Assembly (NCBI GenBank): GCA_947632435.1
Contig: CANRPC010000005.1
Span: 26,957-90,956, forward strand
From: an uncultured Bacilli bacterium
Lineage (GTDB): Bacteria > Bacillota_I > Bacilli_A > RFN20 > CAG-449
DNA length: 64,000 nt
Direction of reading: 5' to 3'
Below are positions 27,595 through 36,490 of this stretch, one piece after another. The stretch's first letter is position 1. Every line of letters starts with the position of its first letter. The notes under the pieces were generated by a model. It did no database searches. It saw only the letters and a list, made by a program, of their open reading frames with translations, and was not told the DNA's origin. Position numbers and translations under genes: made by a program.

Positions 27595-28233
27595 ATTAAA
27601 CGAATTATTATTAATATTCATGGTTTTGATATTGCAGTTATTTTAACTAATGCATCAAAAATGGCAAGCATTTCTCATTATACATACGGGCAAATTTATT
27701 TATCTTGTCCTTTTTCTACTTCTATAGATAAAATAAAAATAAGCTTAGAAAAAAGATTTTCATATAGATTATTAGCAAAATTTGATCATGAGCTATTATT
27801 TACTGATTCGTATTGCTATATTCTTGGAGAAAAAAGAAGAAGAGTAAAACCTTTTTCTTATTTAGAAATAACAAAAAATGATTTTTTTGCCAAAGATGAT
27901 GAAGAATTATTTGATAAATTAAAAAAATTAGCGTATGACATTTTATTATCTAGAGTAAGAAAATATGAAACGATAATGAATACAAAAAAGCATGATATAA
28001 AAATTACTGCAATGTCCGCGGCTAGAGGAAAAAATTATTATAAAAAATCACTTTTAACTTTTGCTTATGAATTAGTTCATTTTTCTTTAGAATTAATCGA
28101 TGCCATTGTAATACATGAATTAGCACATGATTTTTATCAAGATCATTCTTCAAATTTTTATAATGTTGTTTATAAGTTTTGTCCAGATTATAATAAACGT
28201 ATTGAAAAACTTAATTATGGAGTGAAAAAATGA
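27592..28233 (+). CDS. YgjP-like (DUF45) metal-dependent hydrolase
   Basis: A 213-residue protein with the zincin motif VIHELAHDFYQDHSSNFYNVV: HExxH, with a third His a few residues on. This is the minigluzincin/WLM-type arrangement of the YgjP (DUF45) family. The N-terminal half is the usual beta-rich part of that family. Substrates are not known. ATG 27592 is chosen over a TTG at 27577 that lies on the -10 element. The stop overlaps the next start (ATGA), so three genes (hydrolase, RNA methyltransferase, alpha/beta hydrolase) form an operon. Confidence 0.75.
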   Translation: MIKRIIINIHGFDIAVILTNASKMASISHYTYGQIYLSCPFSTSIDKIKISLEKRFSYRLLAKFDHELLFTDSYCYILGEKRRRVKPFSYLEITKNDFFAKDDEELFDKLKKLAYDILLSRVRKYETIMNTKKHDIKITAMSAARGKNYYKKSLLTFAYELVHFSLELIDAIVIHELAHDFYQDHSSNFYNVVYKFCPDYNKRIEKLNYGVKK

Positions 28234-28934
28234 TAATTACATCTAATAATAATGCTTTTATCAAAGAAATTTGCTTGTTAAAAAAGAGTAAAATTCGCAA
28301 AGAAAAAAAAGAATTTTTAGTCCAAGGTAATGATTTTATTGAGCCAGCATTAAGATCTAAATCAGCAAAAATGATTATTGCAATAGAAGAAAAAGATTAT
28401 GGAATTCCTTTACAATTAGTTACTAAAAACGTTTTAGAAAAAATATCATTATATGAAAATAGTTTAGAACCTGTAATTGTTTGTTCTTATTTAAAAAATA
28501 AAACATTAGGTAAACGTCTTATTTATTTAGATGGTATTCAAGATCCTGGAAATGTTGGAACTATTATAAGAACTTGTCTTGCTTTCAATTATGATGGAGT
28601 TATTTTATCATCAAAATGTGCTTCTTTATATTCAAGCAAAGTTTTATCTGCCTCAAAAGGAGCTATTTTTGATTTACCAATATATGAAAATATTTCAATT
28701 AATTATTTAAAACAACAAGGTTATAAAATTATTGCAACAGCTTTACATAATGCTTCAAATTATAAAAATTTTGATTTGAAATCTCCTTTTGTTCTTGTTT
28801 TTGGCTCAGAAGGAAATGGAGTAAGCAAAGAAATTATTGATTTAGCGGACAAAACGATTAAAATAGAAATTGATTCGATAGATTCTTTAAATGTTGCAGT
28901 GGCCGCGGGAATTATTTTAGAAAGGTATCGTTAA
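28230..28934 (+). CDS. TrmH/SpoU-family RNA 2'-O-methyltransferase
   Basis: The product is 234 residues: an N-terminal RNA-binding segment (KEFLVQGNDFIEPAL) and a C-terminal SPOUT knot. The three SpoU motifs are LDGIQDPGNVGTIIRTC, FVLVFGSEGNGVS and DSLNVAVAAGIILERY. It should 2'-O-methylate a tRNA or 23S rRNA nucleotide using SAM. Which site is not clear; RlmB- and TrmH-like relatives cannot be separated by eye. Its start overlaps the upstream stop and its stop overlaps the next start (TAATG). Confidence 0.9.
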   Translation: MIITSNNNAFIKEICLLKKSKIRKEKKEFLVQGNDFIEPALRSKSAKMIIAIEEKDYGIPLQLVTKNVLEKISLYENSLEPVIVCSYLKNKTLGKRLIYLDGIQDPGNVGTIIRTCLAFNYDGVILSSKCASLYSSKVLSASKGAIFDLPIYENISINYLKQQGYKIIATALHNASNYKNFDLKSPFVLVFGSEGNGVSKEIIDLADKTIKIEIDSIDSLNVAVAAGIILERYR

Positions 28935-29653
28935 TGAAAAAAAAGATTGTTTTATTAGTTCATGGTTTTATGATACACGATTCGCATGATTTTAATAGTT
29001 TTTATGATTATATTACAAAAAATGATATCTTTAATAACTGCGAATTTAGATTAATCAAATTATATGATCGTCTTAAAGCAAAAACTTCTAAGCCTAAAAC
29101 TATGGAAAAGTATTTAAAAAATGAAGTTATTTCTTTATTGAATAATAATTATGATGTAACTTTAATTGGTTATTCTTTTTCTTGTAATTTAGTGGCTAAA
29201 GTTGCTAAAGATTTAAAATTAAAAGGAGTCATTTATTTTGCTCCATCTTTAAAATTAATAAAGACAAATCTTTTTTTAATGCACGTAAAAAACGCTATTA
29301 AGGTTTTAAAATTGAAACTTAAACATGGAAAAGTTAAAGCTCAAAAAATTTTGGATCGAACAAAAACAAGTGGTGTTGTTAAATTATCTTTACATATATT
29401 TTTAACAATGATTAAATATCGTAAATATTTTAAAAATGAAATTCCTTTTTTAATTATGCGTGGTAAAGAAGATACGTATTGTTTACAAAGTGATGTTACT
29501 TGGATCTTAAAAAATAGCAAAGCTGATTATATTAAATCAGTTACGATAAATAAAGATGGGTGGAATCATTTTTTTGTACGTAGAGAAAATTTAATTCCTT
29601 TTGAACCAACAAAAGAAGTTCTAGCATTTTTAAAAAAGATTCAATTTTTATAA
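28934..29653 (+). CDS. alpha/beta hydrolase
   Basis: 239 residues with an alpha/beta-hydrolase layout: the oxyanion-hole segment LLVHGFM near the N-terminus, nucleophile elbow LIGYSFS (Ser81; the last Gly of GxSxG is replaced by Ser), an acid in MRGKEDTY, and a late His in WNHFFV. There is no signal peptide. It is likely an esterase or lipase-like cytoplasmic enzyme; substrate unknown. Third gene of an overlapping operon. Confidence 0.75.
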   Translation: MKKKIVLLVHGFMIHDSHDFNSFYDYITKNDIFNNCEFRLIKLYDRLKAKTSKPKTMEKYLKNEVISLLNNNYDVTLIGYSFSCNLVAKVAKDLKLKGVIYFAPSLKLIKTNLFLMHVKNAIKVLKLKLKHGKVKAQKILDRTKTSGVVKLSLHIFLTMIKYRKYFKNEIPFLIMRGKEDTYCLQSDVTWILKNSKADYIKSVTINKDGWNHFFVRRENLIPFEPTKEVLAFLKKIQFL

Positions 29654-29717
29654 TTTTTTATATTTATCTTTTGATTCATAATTATTAAAATATAAATAGA
29701 AATAGGAGGAAATAAGT

Positions 29718-30950
29718 GTGAAAAAGAAAAATTTAATATTGTTATCTTTTTTAATGGTAAGTTTATTTTCTTCTTGTTCATCAATGAATAAAAAAAATAC
29801 TATTGGCTTCATGTATTATTTTAATGAATCATTTAAAACATGCACAATTGGAGCAAAAGTTGGTTTTAACATGGAAGATGTTTATATTCCAAATAGTGTT
29901 ATTAAAGATGGAATTGAATATAAAATAATAGGTATAAATTCAAATCAACAAGGTGAAGATAAGTCAATTAATGTGGATTTTCTTGAAGGAAATAAATATA
30001 TTAAAAATTTAGTTATTGATAATAAACAAATAAGTTCTTTTCCTTGGGATCTTTTTCGCTCATCATCATTAAAATCTGCTGATTTATCAAAGGCTACTGC
30101 TTTAACAATAATGGGCGATCATGTTTTTACCGATTCTAAATTAGAAAATATTATATTACCACCAAATTTAGAAACGACATATAATGGTGTTTTTGCTGGA
30201 ACATTATTAAAAGAAGTAAATTTTCCAGATACATATGTAGATATGGGAATTGATACTTTTTTCAATTGTAAAAAATTAGAAAAAGTTAATTTAGGTAATA
30301 ATATTACTTATGTTTCTGGATCTGCTTTTGAAAGAGATCCTCTTTTAAAGGAAGTTATTGCACCAAGTTTAAAGGAAATAAATCAATTTGCTTTCAAAGA
30401 TACATTTTCTTTAAAAAAATTAGATTTTAAATTTGTTAATTATGTTGGTTATATGTCTTTTCATAAATCTGGAATTGAAGAAGTAACATTAGAGGATGCA
30501 TATTTAGAAACAAATTGTTTTAAAGAAAGTTCTTTAAAGGTATTAAAAATTAATAATTGTGATAAAATTCCATATAAAGCTTTTTCATCATGCCAGAATT
30601 TAGAAAATGTTTCCTTATCAGGTAAAATATATGAAATCGCCTCAAATGCATTCTCAAATTGTAATTTTAAGACACTTTCTTTACCAGATTCATTAAAAAA
30701 TATTGGTAGTGAAGCATTTTCTAATTGTAAAAATATCACGCAAATTGTTTTTCCAAAAAATTTAGAAGTAATTTCTACGAATGCTTTTTATAAATGTAAT
30801 TTATTAGATGAAGTTATTTTTAACAAAAATATAAAAAGAATTTATGATGGAGCTTTCTTAAAAACAGCTTTAAAAAGTGTAACTTTACCTAATAATGTTG
30901 AGTTGCTTGGCAATTGTTTTGGAAAAGAATGTCAAATAATTAAAGAATAA
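29718..30950 (+). CDS. BspA-like leucine-rich-repeat lipoprotein
   Basis: 410 residues beginning with GTG, with AGGAGG 8 bases upstream. The lipobox LFSSC gives Cys20 as the lipid anchor. The rest is a run of LRR_5/BspA-type repeats of about 23 residues, for example AFSNCNFKTLSLPDSLKNIG, AFSNCKNITQIVFPKNLEVI and AFYKCNLLDEVIFNKNIKRI. Such proteins are exposed on the surface and often bind host or matrix proteins, common in gut and oral bacteria. Partner unknown. It precedes the ileS T-box leader. Confidence 0.88.
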   Translation: MKKKNLILLSFLMVSLFSSCSSMNKKNTIGFMYYFNESFKTCTIGAKVGFNMEDVYIPNSVIKDGIEYKIIGINSNQQGEDKSINVDFLEGNKYIKNLVIDNKQISSFPWDLFRSSSLKSADLSKATALTIMGDHVFTDSKLENIILPPNLETTYNGVFAGTLLKEVNFPDTYVDMGIDTFFNCKKLEKVNLGNNITYVSGSAFERDPLLKEVIAPSLKEINQFAFKDTFSLKKLDFKFVNYVGYMSFHKSGIEEVTLEDAYLETNCFKESSLKVLKINNCDKIPYKAFSSCQNLENVSLSGKIYEIASNAFSNCNFKTLSLPDSLKNIGSEAFSNCKNITQIVFPKNLEVISTNAFYKCNLLDEVIFNKNIKRIYDGAFLKTALKSVTLPNNVELLGNCFGKECQIIKE

Positions 30951-31020
30951 TTTTTCTTTTAATGAAAAAGAAAGTTATCTTTACTTGTAACTTTGTTTAG
31001 ATTATGTAATAATCTATCTA

Positions 31021-31243
31021 GTGCGATGAAAGAAACAGACGCCTAAAAAATTTATTATAGAGAATCTTTGTTTGGTGGAAAAAGAGATAAATTTTTAAGA
31101 TACGGATCATTCTTGAGCAATAAAACTGAACTCATAGTAAGTTTTACGTATCCTGCGTTAAAGGAAAAAATTGAGTGTTTGCTTTTATGCAAAAACTAAG
31201 GTGGTACCGCGTTTAATAACGTCCTTAGATGGGCGCTTTTTTT
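31021..31243 (+). ncRNA. T-box riboswitch (tRNA-Ile sensing) of ileS
   Basis: The T-box AAGGTGGTACCGCG lies at 31198-31211; its bulge TGGT can pair with the ACCA end of uncharged tRNA-Ile. The antiterminator pairs CTAAGG with CCTTAG and GCGTT with AACGT. The competing terminator pairs CGTCC (31220-31224) with GGGCG (31231-31235), followed by seven T. Stem I shows AGAGA and GGTGGAAA motifs, and the specifier appears to be ATC (31106-31108), just before GAGC. A weak promoter, TTGTAA-16-TAATAA, lies at 30985-31012. Confidence 0.93.
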
Positions 31244-31264
31244 ATTTTAGGAGGCACAATAAAT

Positions 31265-34009
31265 ATGGAAATTAACAAGACGCTTTTAATGGGAAAAACT
31301 AACTTCGAAATGAGAGGTAATTTAGCTAATAAAGAACCAAAAATGTTAGAAACTTGGGAAACAGAAGATCTATATCATCAAGTTTTAGCAAAAAGAAATA
31401 AAGATTTAACATTTATGCTTCATGATGGCCCTCCATATGCAAATGGTGATATGCACTGCGGCCATATGTTAAATCGTATTTTAAAAGATATTGTTTTACG
31501 TTTTAAAGCAATGGATGGATATTATACACCATTTTATCCTGGATGGGATACTCATGGTTTACCTATTGAAAATGCTGTTAGTAAATCTGGTGTAGATAGA
31601 AAAAAAGTTTCACCAGTAGAATTTCGTAAAAAGTGTGAAGAATACGCTCATAAGCAAGTTAATCGCCAAATGCAACAAGTTAAACGTTTAGGACTTTTTG
31701 CTGATTTTGATAATAAATATGTAACACTTGATAAAAATTTTGAAAAATCACAAATTCATGTTTTTAAAGAAATGGCCTTGAAAGGATATATTTTTAAAGG
31801 ATTAAAACCTGTTTATTGGTCTTATTCAAGTGAATCTGCGCTTGCTGAGGCAGAAATTGAATATTATGATGTCAAAGCTGATACTATCTATGTGAAATTT
31901 CAAGTTAGGGATGGTTTGAATAAATTAGATAATGATACTTATTTTGTTATTTGGACCACAACTCCTTGGACAATTCCTGCTAATCTTGCCATTTGTTTAA
32001 ATCCTGATTTAACATATGGATTATTTGAAACAGATAAAGGCAAACTTGTCTTCTTAGAATCGTTAAAAGATACTTTAAAAGAAGAATTAAATTTACATGA
32101 AATTAAATTAATTAAAACTTTTAAAGGAAAAGAATTAGAATATATTAAAACAAAGCATCCTCTTTATGATCGAGATTCATTAATTATCTTAGGTAATCAT
32201 GTTACAAGTGATGCTGGTACAGGATGTGTTCATACTGCGCCTGGTCATGGTGAAGATGACTATAATGTTTCTAAATTATATAATATTCCTCCATATTGTC
32301 CTGTTGACGAACATGGAAGAATGGATTCAAGTGTTGGAAAAGAATTATCAGGTATGTTTTATGAAGATGCCAATAAAGAAGTATTAAAAATGCTTGATAA
32401 TGTTGGGGCTTTACTTTCTGTTAAGGAAATTGTTCACTCATATCCTCACGATTGGAGAACAAAAAAACCTGTTATTTTTCGTGCAACTCCTCAATGGTTT
32501 TGCTCTATTGACAAAATTAGAGATCAACTTTTAAAAGAAATTGATAAAGTAAATTGGATTCCTTCCTGGGGAAATATTCGTATGCACAACATGATTAAAG
32601 ATCGTGGTGATTGGTGTATTTCCCGTCAACGTGCTTGGGGCGTGCCTTTACCAATTATTTATGATAAAGATGGTAACGCTTTATTAGAAAAAGAAATTCT
32701 TGATAATATTGAAAATTTAATTGGGGAATATGGTTCAAATATTTGGTTTGAAAAAACTGCAGAGGAATTATTACCTCAAAATTATGTATTACAACATAAA
32801 GAAAAAGCTCCATTTAGAAAAGAAACAGATATTATGGATGTTTGGTTTGATTCTGGTTCTTCTTCTAAAGCAGTAATGATTGATAGACATGAAAAATTTC
32901 CAGCTGATTTATATTTAGAGGGTTGTGATCAATATCGTGGTTGGTTTAATTCTTCATTAATTGTATCAGTTGCTACAGAAGGTGTTGCACCATATAAAGC
33001 TGTTTTAAGTCATGGATTTGTTTTAGATGGTAATGGCAATAAAATGTCTAAATCTCTTGGTAATGGCATAGATCCTAATAAAATTATCAACGTTTATGGT
33101 GCTGATGTTTTAAGACTTTATGTTGCAACTGTTGATTATCAAGCTGATGTTCGTATCTCTGAAGCAATTATTAAAACTGTATCGGAAACTTATCGAAAAA
33201 TTAGAAATGTCTTTAAATTTATGCTAGCCAATTTAGATAATAATGGAAAGTTGTTTGATCCAAATAAAGATTTAGTTAAAGATTATTCTCGGGTTTCTAA
33301 ATATATTTTAATGCGTTTAGATGAAGTAACAAATATTGCTCTTGATGAATATAACAAATATAATTTTGCAAACATGATTCAAGAAATTTTAACTTTTTTA
33401 ACACAAGATATTTCAGCATTTTATCTTTCTCTTGCTAAAGATTATTTATATTGTGATGAGGTAAATTCTTCATCAAGAAAGGAATATCAAAGTGTAATTT
33501 ATTTAGTAGCTACAACATTATCTAAACTTCTTGCTCCTGTTTTATGTTTCACTATGGAAGAGGTACATCAATATTTACCTTCACCAAAAGAAAAATATAT
33601 GATTTTAGAAGATATGGTAAAAGGTAATAGAATTATTGATAAAGCATTATTAGAGGAATATAAATTATTCATGTCAATGCGTTCTGAAGTTTTAAAAGCT
33701 TTGGAAAATGCTCGTGCAAATTCTTTGATTGGTTCTTCTTTAGAAGCAGATATTACACTTGAAGCATTAAATTCTGATGTTGAAAAATTATTAAAACAAT
33801 TTACTATTGATGAATTAAATCATATTTTCATTGTTTCTCGAGTTAATTTTGCACCTAGTGAAAATAAATTCAATTACGTAGGAGTAACAGTAAAAAAACA
33901 TCAAGGTAAAAAATGTGAACGTTGTTGGCAATATTTTGATGAACTTATTACTTTTGAAAATTATCACGTTTGCCCACGTTGTTTTAAGGTTATAAAAAAT
34001 TATGAATAA
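31265..34009 (+). CDS. ileS: isoleucyl-tRNA synthetase
   Basis: A class I synthetase of 914 residues. The HIGH-type motif is HCGH (64-67) in PPYANGDMHCGHMLN; KMSKS is at 593-597 in GNKMSKSLGN. The CP1 editing domain has WTTTPWTIPANLAIC. A C-terminal zinc finger, CERCW then CPRCF, closes the protein. ATG 31265 with AGGAGG upstream is used; an earlier in-frame ATG lies inside the T-box terminator. Expression is set by that T-box. lspA overlaps its 3' end by 8 bases, the ileS-lspA-rluD-type order seen in Bacillus. Confidence 0.98.
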   Translation: MEINKTLLMGKTNFEMRGNLANKEPKMLETWETEDLYHQVLAKRNKDLTFMLHDGPPYANGDMHCGHMLNRILKDIVLRFKAMDGYYTPFYPGWDTHGLPIENAVSKSGVDRKKVSPVEFRKKCEEYAHKQVNRQMQQVKRLGLFADFDNKYVTLDKNFEKSQIHVFKEMALKGYIFKGLKPVYWSYSSESALAEAEIEYYDVKADTIYVKFQVRDGLNKLDNDTYFVIWTTTPWTIPANLAICLNPDLTYGLFETDKGKLVFLESLKDTLKEELNLHEIKLIKTFKGKELEYIKTKHPLYDRDSLIILGNHVTSDAGTGCVHTAPGHGEDDYNVSKLYNIPPYCPVDEHGRMDSSVGKELSGMFYEDANKEVLKMLDNVGALLSVKEIVHSYPHDWRTKKPVIFRATPQWFCSIDKIRDQLLKEIDKVNWIPSWGNIRMHNMIKDRGDWCISRQRAWGVPLPIIYDKDGNALLEKEILDNIENLIGEYGSNIWFEKTAEELLPQNYVLQHKEKAPFRKETDIMDVWFDSGSSSKAVMIDRHEKFPADLYLEGCDQYRGWFNSSLIVSVATEGVAPYKAVLSHGFVLDGNGNKMSKSLGNGIDPNKIINVYGADVLRLYVATVDYQADVRISEAIIKTVSETYRKIRNVFKFMLANLDNNGKLFDPNKDLVKDYSRVSKYILMRLDEVTNIALDEYNKYNFANMIQEILTFLTQDISAFYLSLAKDYLYCDEVNSSSRKEYQSVIYLVATTLSKLLAPVLCFTMEEVHQYLPSPKEKYMILEDMVKGNRIIDKALLEEYKLFMSMRSEVLKALENARANSLIGSSLEADITLEALNSDVEKLLKQFTIDELNHIFIVSRVNFAPSENKFNYVGVTVKKHQGKKCERCWQYFDELITFENYHVCPRCFKVIKNYE

Positions 34010-34610
34010 TAAACTAAAACAAGTTCTAAAATTTATCTTTGTTAATCATCTTTATATAATGCCTCTTCTTTTTATCATAGATATTATATCGAAGTTTTCT
34101 ATGGAAGCATTGCTTTTATCTCATGGAGGTAAAATTGAAGTTATAAAAGGATTTTTCGCATTTGAACTTGTTTATAATCCAGGAAGTTTTTCGGGATTTT
34201 TAGGTAATATTCCTTATGGAACATTTATTTTGATGTGTCTTTCCATTATTGGAGGGGTTATAGCAATAATTTATTTTGTTAAGCATTTTAAAACTATGAA
34301 CATTATAACTCGTATTGCTTTATATTTATTAATACCTGGTTGCTTTGGCAATATGTTTGATAGATTTTTGAAAGTTATTAATGTTAAAGAGGGAGTGATT
34401 GATTTTTTATCATTCAATCTTCCTCTTATTGGTCCTTTTCCTGTTTTTAATTTTGCGGATATTTGTCTAACTATTGCGATGTTTTTAATCTTATTTTCTT
34501 TGCTATATGAAGAAATAATTAAAGATAAAAAAACTAAAAAAGAAGAATTAAATTCAGATAAATCTATCACTGAAATATATAATGAAAGTACCTCAAAAGA
34601 TGAAAAGTAA
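34002..34610 (+). CDS. lspA: lipoprotein signal peptidase (signal peptidase II)
   Basis: 202 residues, four transmembrane helices. The catalytic aspartates are in PGCFGNMFDRFLK and FPVFNFADICLT, and YNPGSFSGFLG is the N-terminal family motif (usually N-x-G-A/S-F). It cleaves prolipoproteins before the lipid-modified Cys, and several lipoproteins are encoded in this window. It is longer than the usual ~160 residues owing to a charged cytoplasmic tail. It overlaps ileS upstream and the pseudouridine synthase downstream. Confidence 0.93.
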   Translation: MNNKLKQVLKFIFVNHLYIMPLLFIIDIISKFSMEALLLSHGGKIEVIKGFFAFELVYNPGSFSGFLGNIPYGTFILMCLSIIGGVIAIIYFVKHFKTMNIITRIALYLLIPGCFGNMFDRFLKVINVKEGVIDFLSFNLPLIGPFPVFNFADICLTIAMFLILFSLLYEEIIKDKKTKKEELNSDKSITEIYNESTSKDEK

Positions 34611-35514
34611 ATTTATTGTTAATGAAAATAATGTAAATGAAAGACTAGATGTTTTTCTTTTTAAAGAATTAAAAGATAAATCTCGTTCTTATATTCAGAA
34701 AACGATTTTAGAAAACAAAGTATTAGTAAATGATAAAACGATAAAACCATCTTATAAAGTTCAACTTAATGATGTAATTAGTTATGAAGATTTAGAAATT
34801 AAAGAAATTAAAATTACTGCTAACGATTTACCTTTAGATATTATTTATGAAGATGATTCACTTCTTGTAATTAATAAAAAAAGAGGTATGGTTGTTCATC
34901 CTTCAAATGGTCATTATGATGGTGATACTTTAGTTAATGCTTTAATGTTTCATAAAGAGAATTTATCTTCGATTAATGGGGTTATACGTCCTGGAATAGT
35001 TCATAGAATTGATAAAGATACTTCAGGATTAATTGTTGTTGCAAAAACAGATGAAGCTCATTTATTTTTACAAGCTCAATTAAAAGATAAGACTATGTAT
35101 CGAGAATATTATGCACTTTGTTACAATTTAATTCCTAATGAAGATTTGATTATTAAAGCACCAATTGGAAAAGATAAAAAAGATAGATTAAAAATGGCTG
35201 TTGATCCTTATAATGGCAAAGAAGCAATTACCCATGTGCATGTAATTAAGCGTTATAAAAATGCTACTTTGGTTTCTTGCCGTTTGGAAACTGGAAGAAC
35301 TCATCAAATAAGAGTACATTTATCTTATATTAAACATCCGATAATTGGTGATAATTTATATGGACCAAAAAGCAAACATTATACTTTGCTTGGCCAAATG
35401 CTTCATGCTTATAAATTAAGCTTTATTCATCCTAAAACAAATCAAAGAGTAACTTTTACTTGTGATGTTGATGATGAATTTAAAAAAGTTCAAGAAATTT
35501 TAGAAAAGGAATAA
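34600..35514 (+). CDS. rluD: RluD-family 23S rRNA pseudouridine synthase
   Basis: About 304 residues. An S4 RNA-binding domain (RLDVFLFKELKDKSRSYIQ) is followed by the RluA/RluD catalytic domain with HRIDKDTSGLIVVAKT, the catalytic Asp lying in H-R-I/L-D. GRTHQIRVHLSYIKHPIIGD is the second family motif. It makes pseudouridines, probably in helix 69-type 23S rRNA. Two starts are possible (34582 and 34600), both inside the lspA tail; the later one gives the usual family length. It is convergent with rnhC, with a 2-base gap. Confidence 0.92.
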   Translation: MKSKFIVNENNVNERLDVFLFKELKDKSRSYIQKTILENKVLVNDKTIKPSYKVQLNDVISYEDLEIKEIKITANDLPLDIIYEDDSLLVINKKRGMVVHPSNGHYDGDTLVNALMFHKENLSSINGVIRPGIVHRIDKDTSGLIVVAKTDEAHLFLQAQLKDKTMYREYYALCYNLIPNEDLIIKAPIGKDKKDRLKMAVDPYNGKEAITHVHVIKRYKNATLVSCRLETGRTHQIRVHLSYIKHPIIGDNLYGPKSKHYTLLGQMLHAYKLSFIHPKTNQRVTFTCDVDDEFKKVQEILEKE

Positions 35515-35516
35515 AA

Positions 35517-36413
35517 TTAAATTAAATCTTTTACATTTTTAAAATTTAATTTTGCTACTTCTTCAAGTTTATTTAAATCATATTTTTCAAGAAAAAGTTT
35601 AAGAAATTCATCACATTTTTTATTCGCACCTTTAGGAAAAGCTAAATTATATTCTTGGCACATATTTTCCCAATATTTTAAAAACGAATAACGAGATATC
35701 ATACTAGCTAAAGCAACGGAAGGAAATTTGCTTTCTCCTTTAATGAAAAAATTAATTCCTTCGATTGCTTTTTCATTTGCTTTATTTAAATAATTATAAA
35801 AAAGATTAACTTCACAAAATTGATCAATATAAATATTTTTATAGGCAATTTTTTTTGCTAAAGATTTTAAGGCTCTATTGTGAAAAATGGCTTTTATTGC
35901 ATTCAAAGAATATCCTTTTTTAATTAATTCATTATATTGTTTAGGTTTTATGGTATATTTAGAAAATGTTAAAAAAGGTATTATTTTTTCACAAATTTTT
36001 ATAATATTTTCATCGCTTAATTTCTTGCTATCATCAATATGGTAAGTTTTTAATATTTCTTCAATTTCTTTTCCATAATAACATGCGGTTATTACAATAG
36101 GACCAAAAAGATCTCCAGTTCCTACTTCATCGGAACCAATTTGTTCTTCTTTATCGATAAAATATGTTTTTTCTTTTACTTTTTGTTCTTTTAAAATAGC
36201 ATCAGGGAAAAATTTTTTAGCTAAAGAAAGAGCATTATCACCTTGAAAAGAAATTTTATATCCCTTTTTTGATTGATAAATTAATATTTTTACATTATTT
36301 TCTTCCGCGGCAAAAATAAGATAATCGCCTTTAAATGGAATCATTTTATCTTTATAAAAATCAATAAATTTATTTTTTTCTTCTTCTAAAATTTCTCTTG
36401 TAACATATTCCAT
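35517..36413 (-). CDS. rnhC: ribonuclease HIII
   Basis: Length is 298 residues. An N-terminal TBP-like substrate-binding domain (~1-85) precedes the catalytic domain with GSDEVGTGDLFGPIVI (Asp and Glu of the active site) and DDSKKLSDENI. It cleaves RNA in RNA-DNA hybrids. In B. subtilis rnhC also lies upstream of mutS2, here divergent from it. The ribosome binding site is weak (GGTAAGAAAA). Confidence 0.93.
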   Translation of the reverse strand: MEYVTREILEEEKNKFIDFYKDKMIPFKGDYLIFAAEENNVKILIYQSKKGYKISFQGDNALSLAKKFFPDAILKEQKVKEKTYFIDKEEQIGSDEVGTGDLFGPIVITACYYGKEIEEILKTYHIDDSKKLSDENIIKICEKIIPFLTFSKYTIKPKQYNELIKKGYSLNAIKAIFHNRALKSLAKKIAYKNIYIDQFCEVNLFYNYLNKANEKAIEGINFFIKGESKFPSVALASMISRYSFLKYWENMCQEYNLAFPKGANKKCDEFLKLFLEKYDLNKLEEVAKLNFKNVKDLI

Positions 36414-36490
36414 TTTTCTTACCTATTTAATATTAACATAAATTAATGAAAATATTGAGAAAATAATGTTAAAATATAAATGGTGATTGT

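Noticed and set aside
31229..31264. Upstream in-frame start for ileS
   Set aside because: It lies within the T-box terminator; ATG 31265 has an AGGAGG site.
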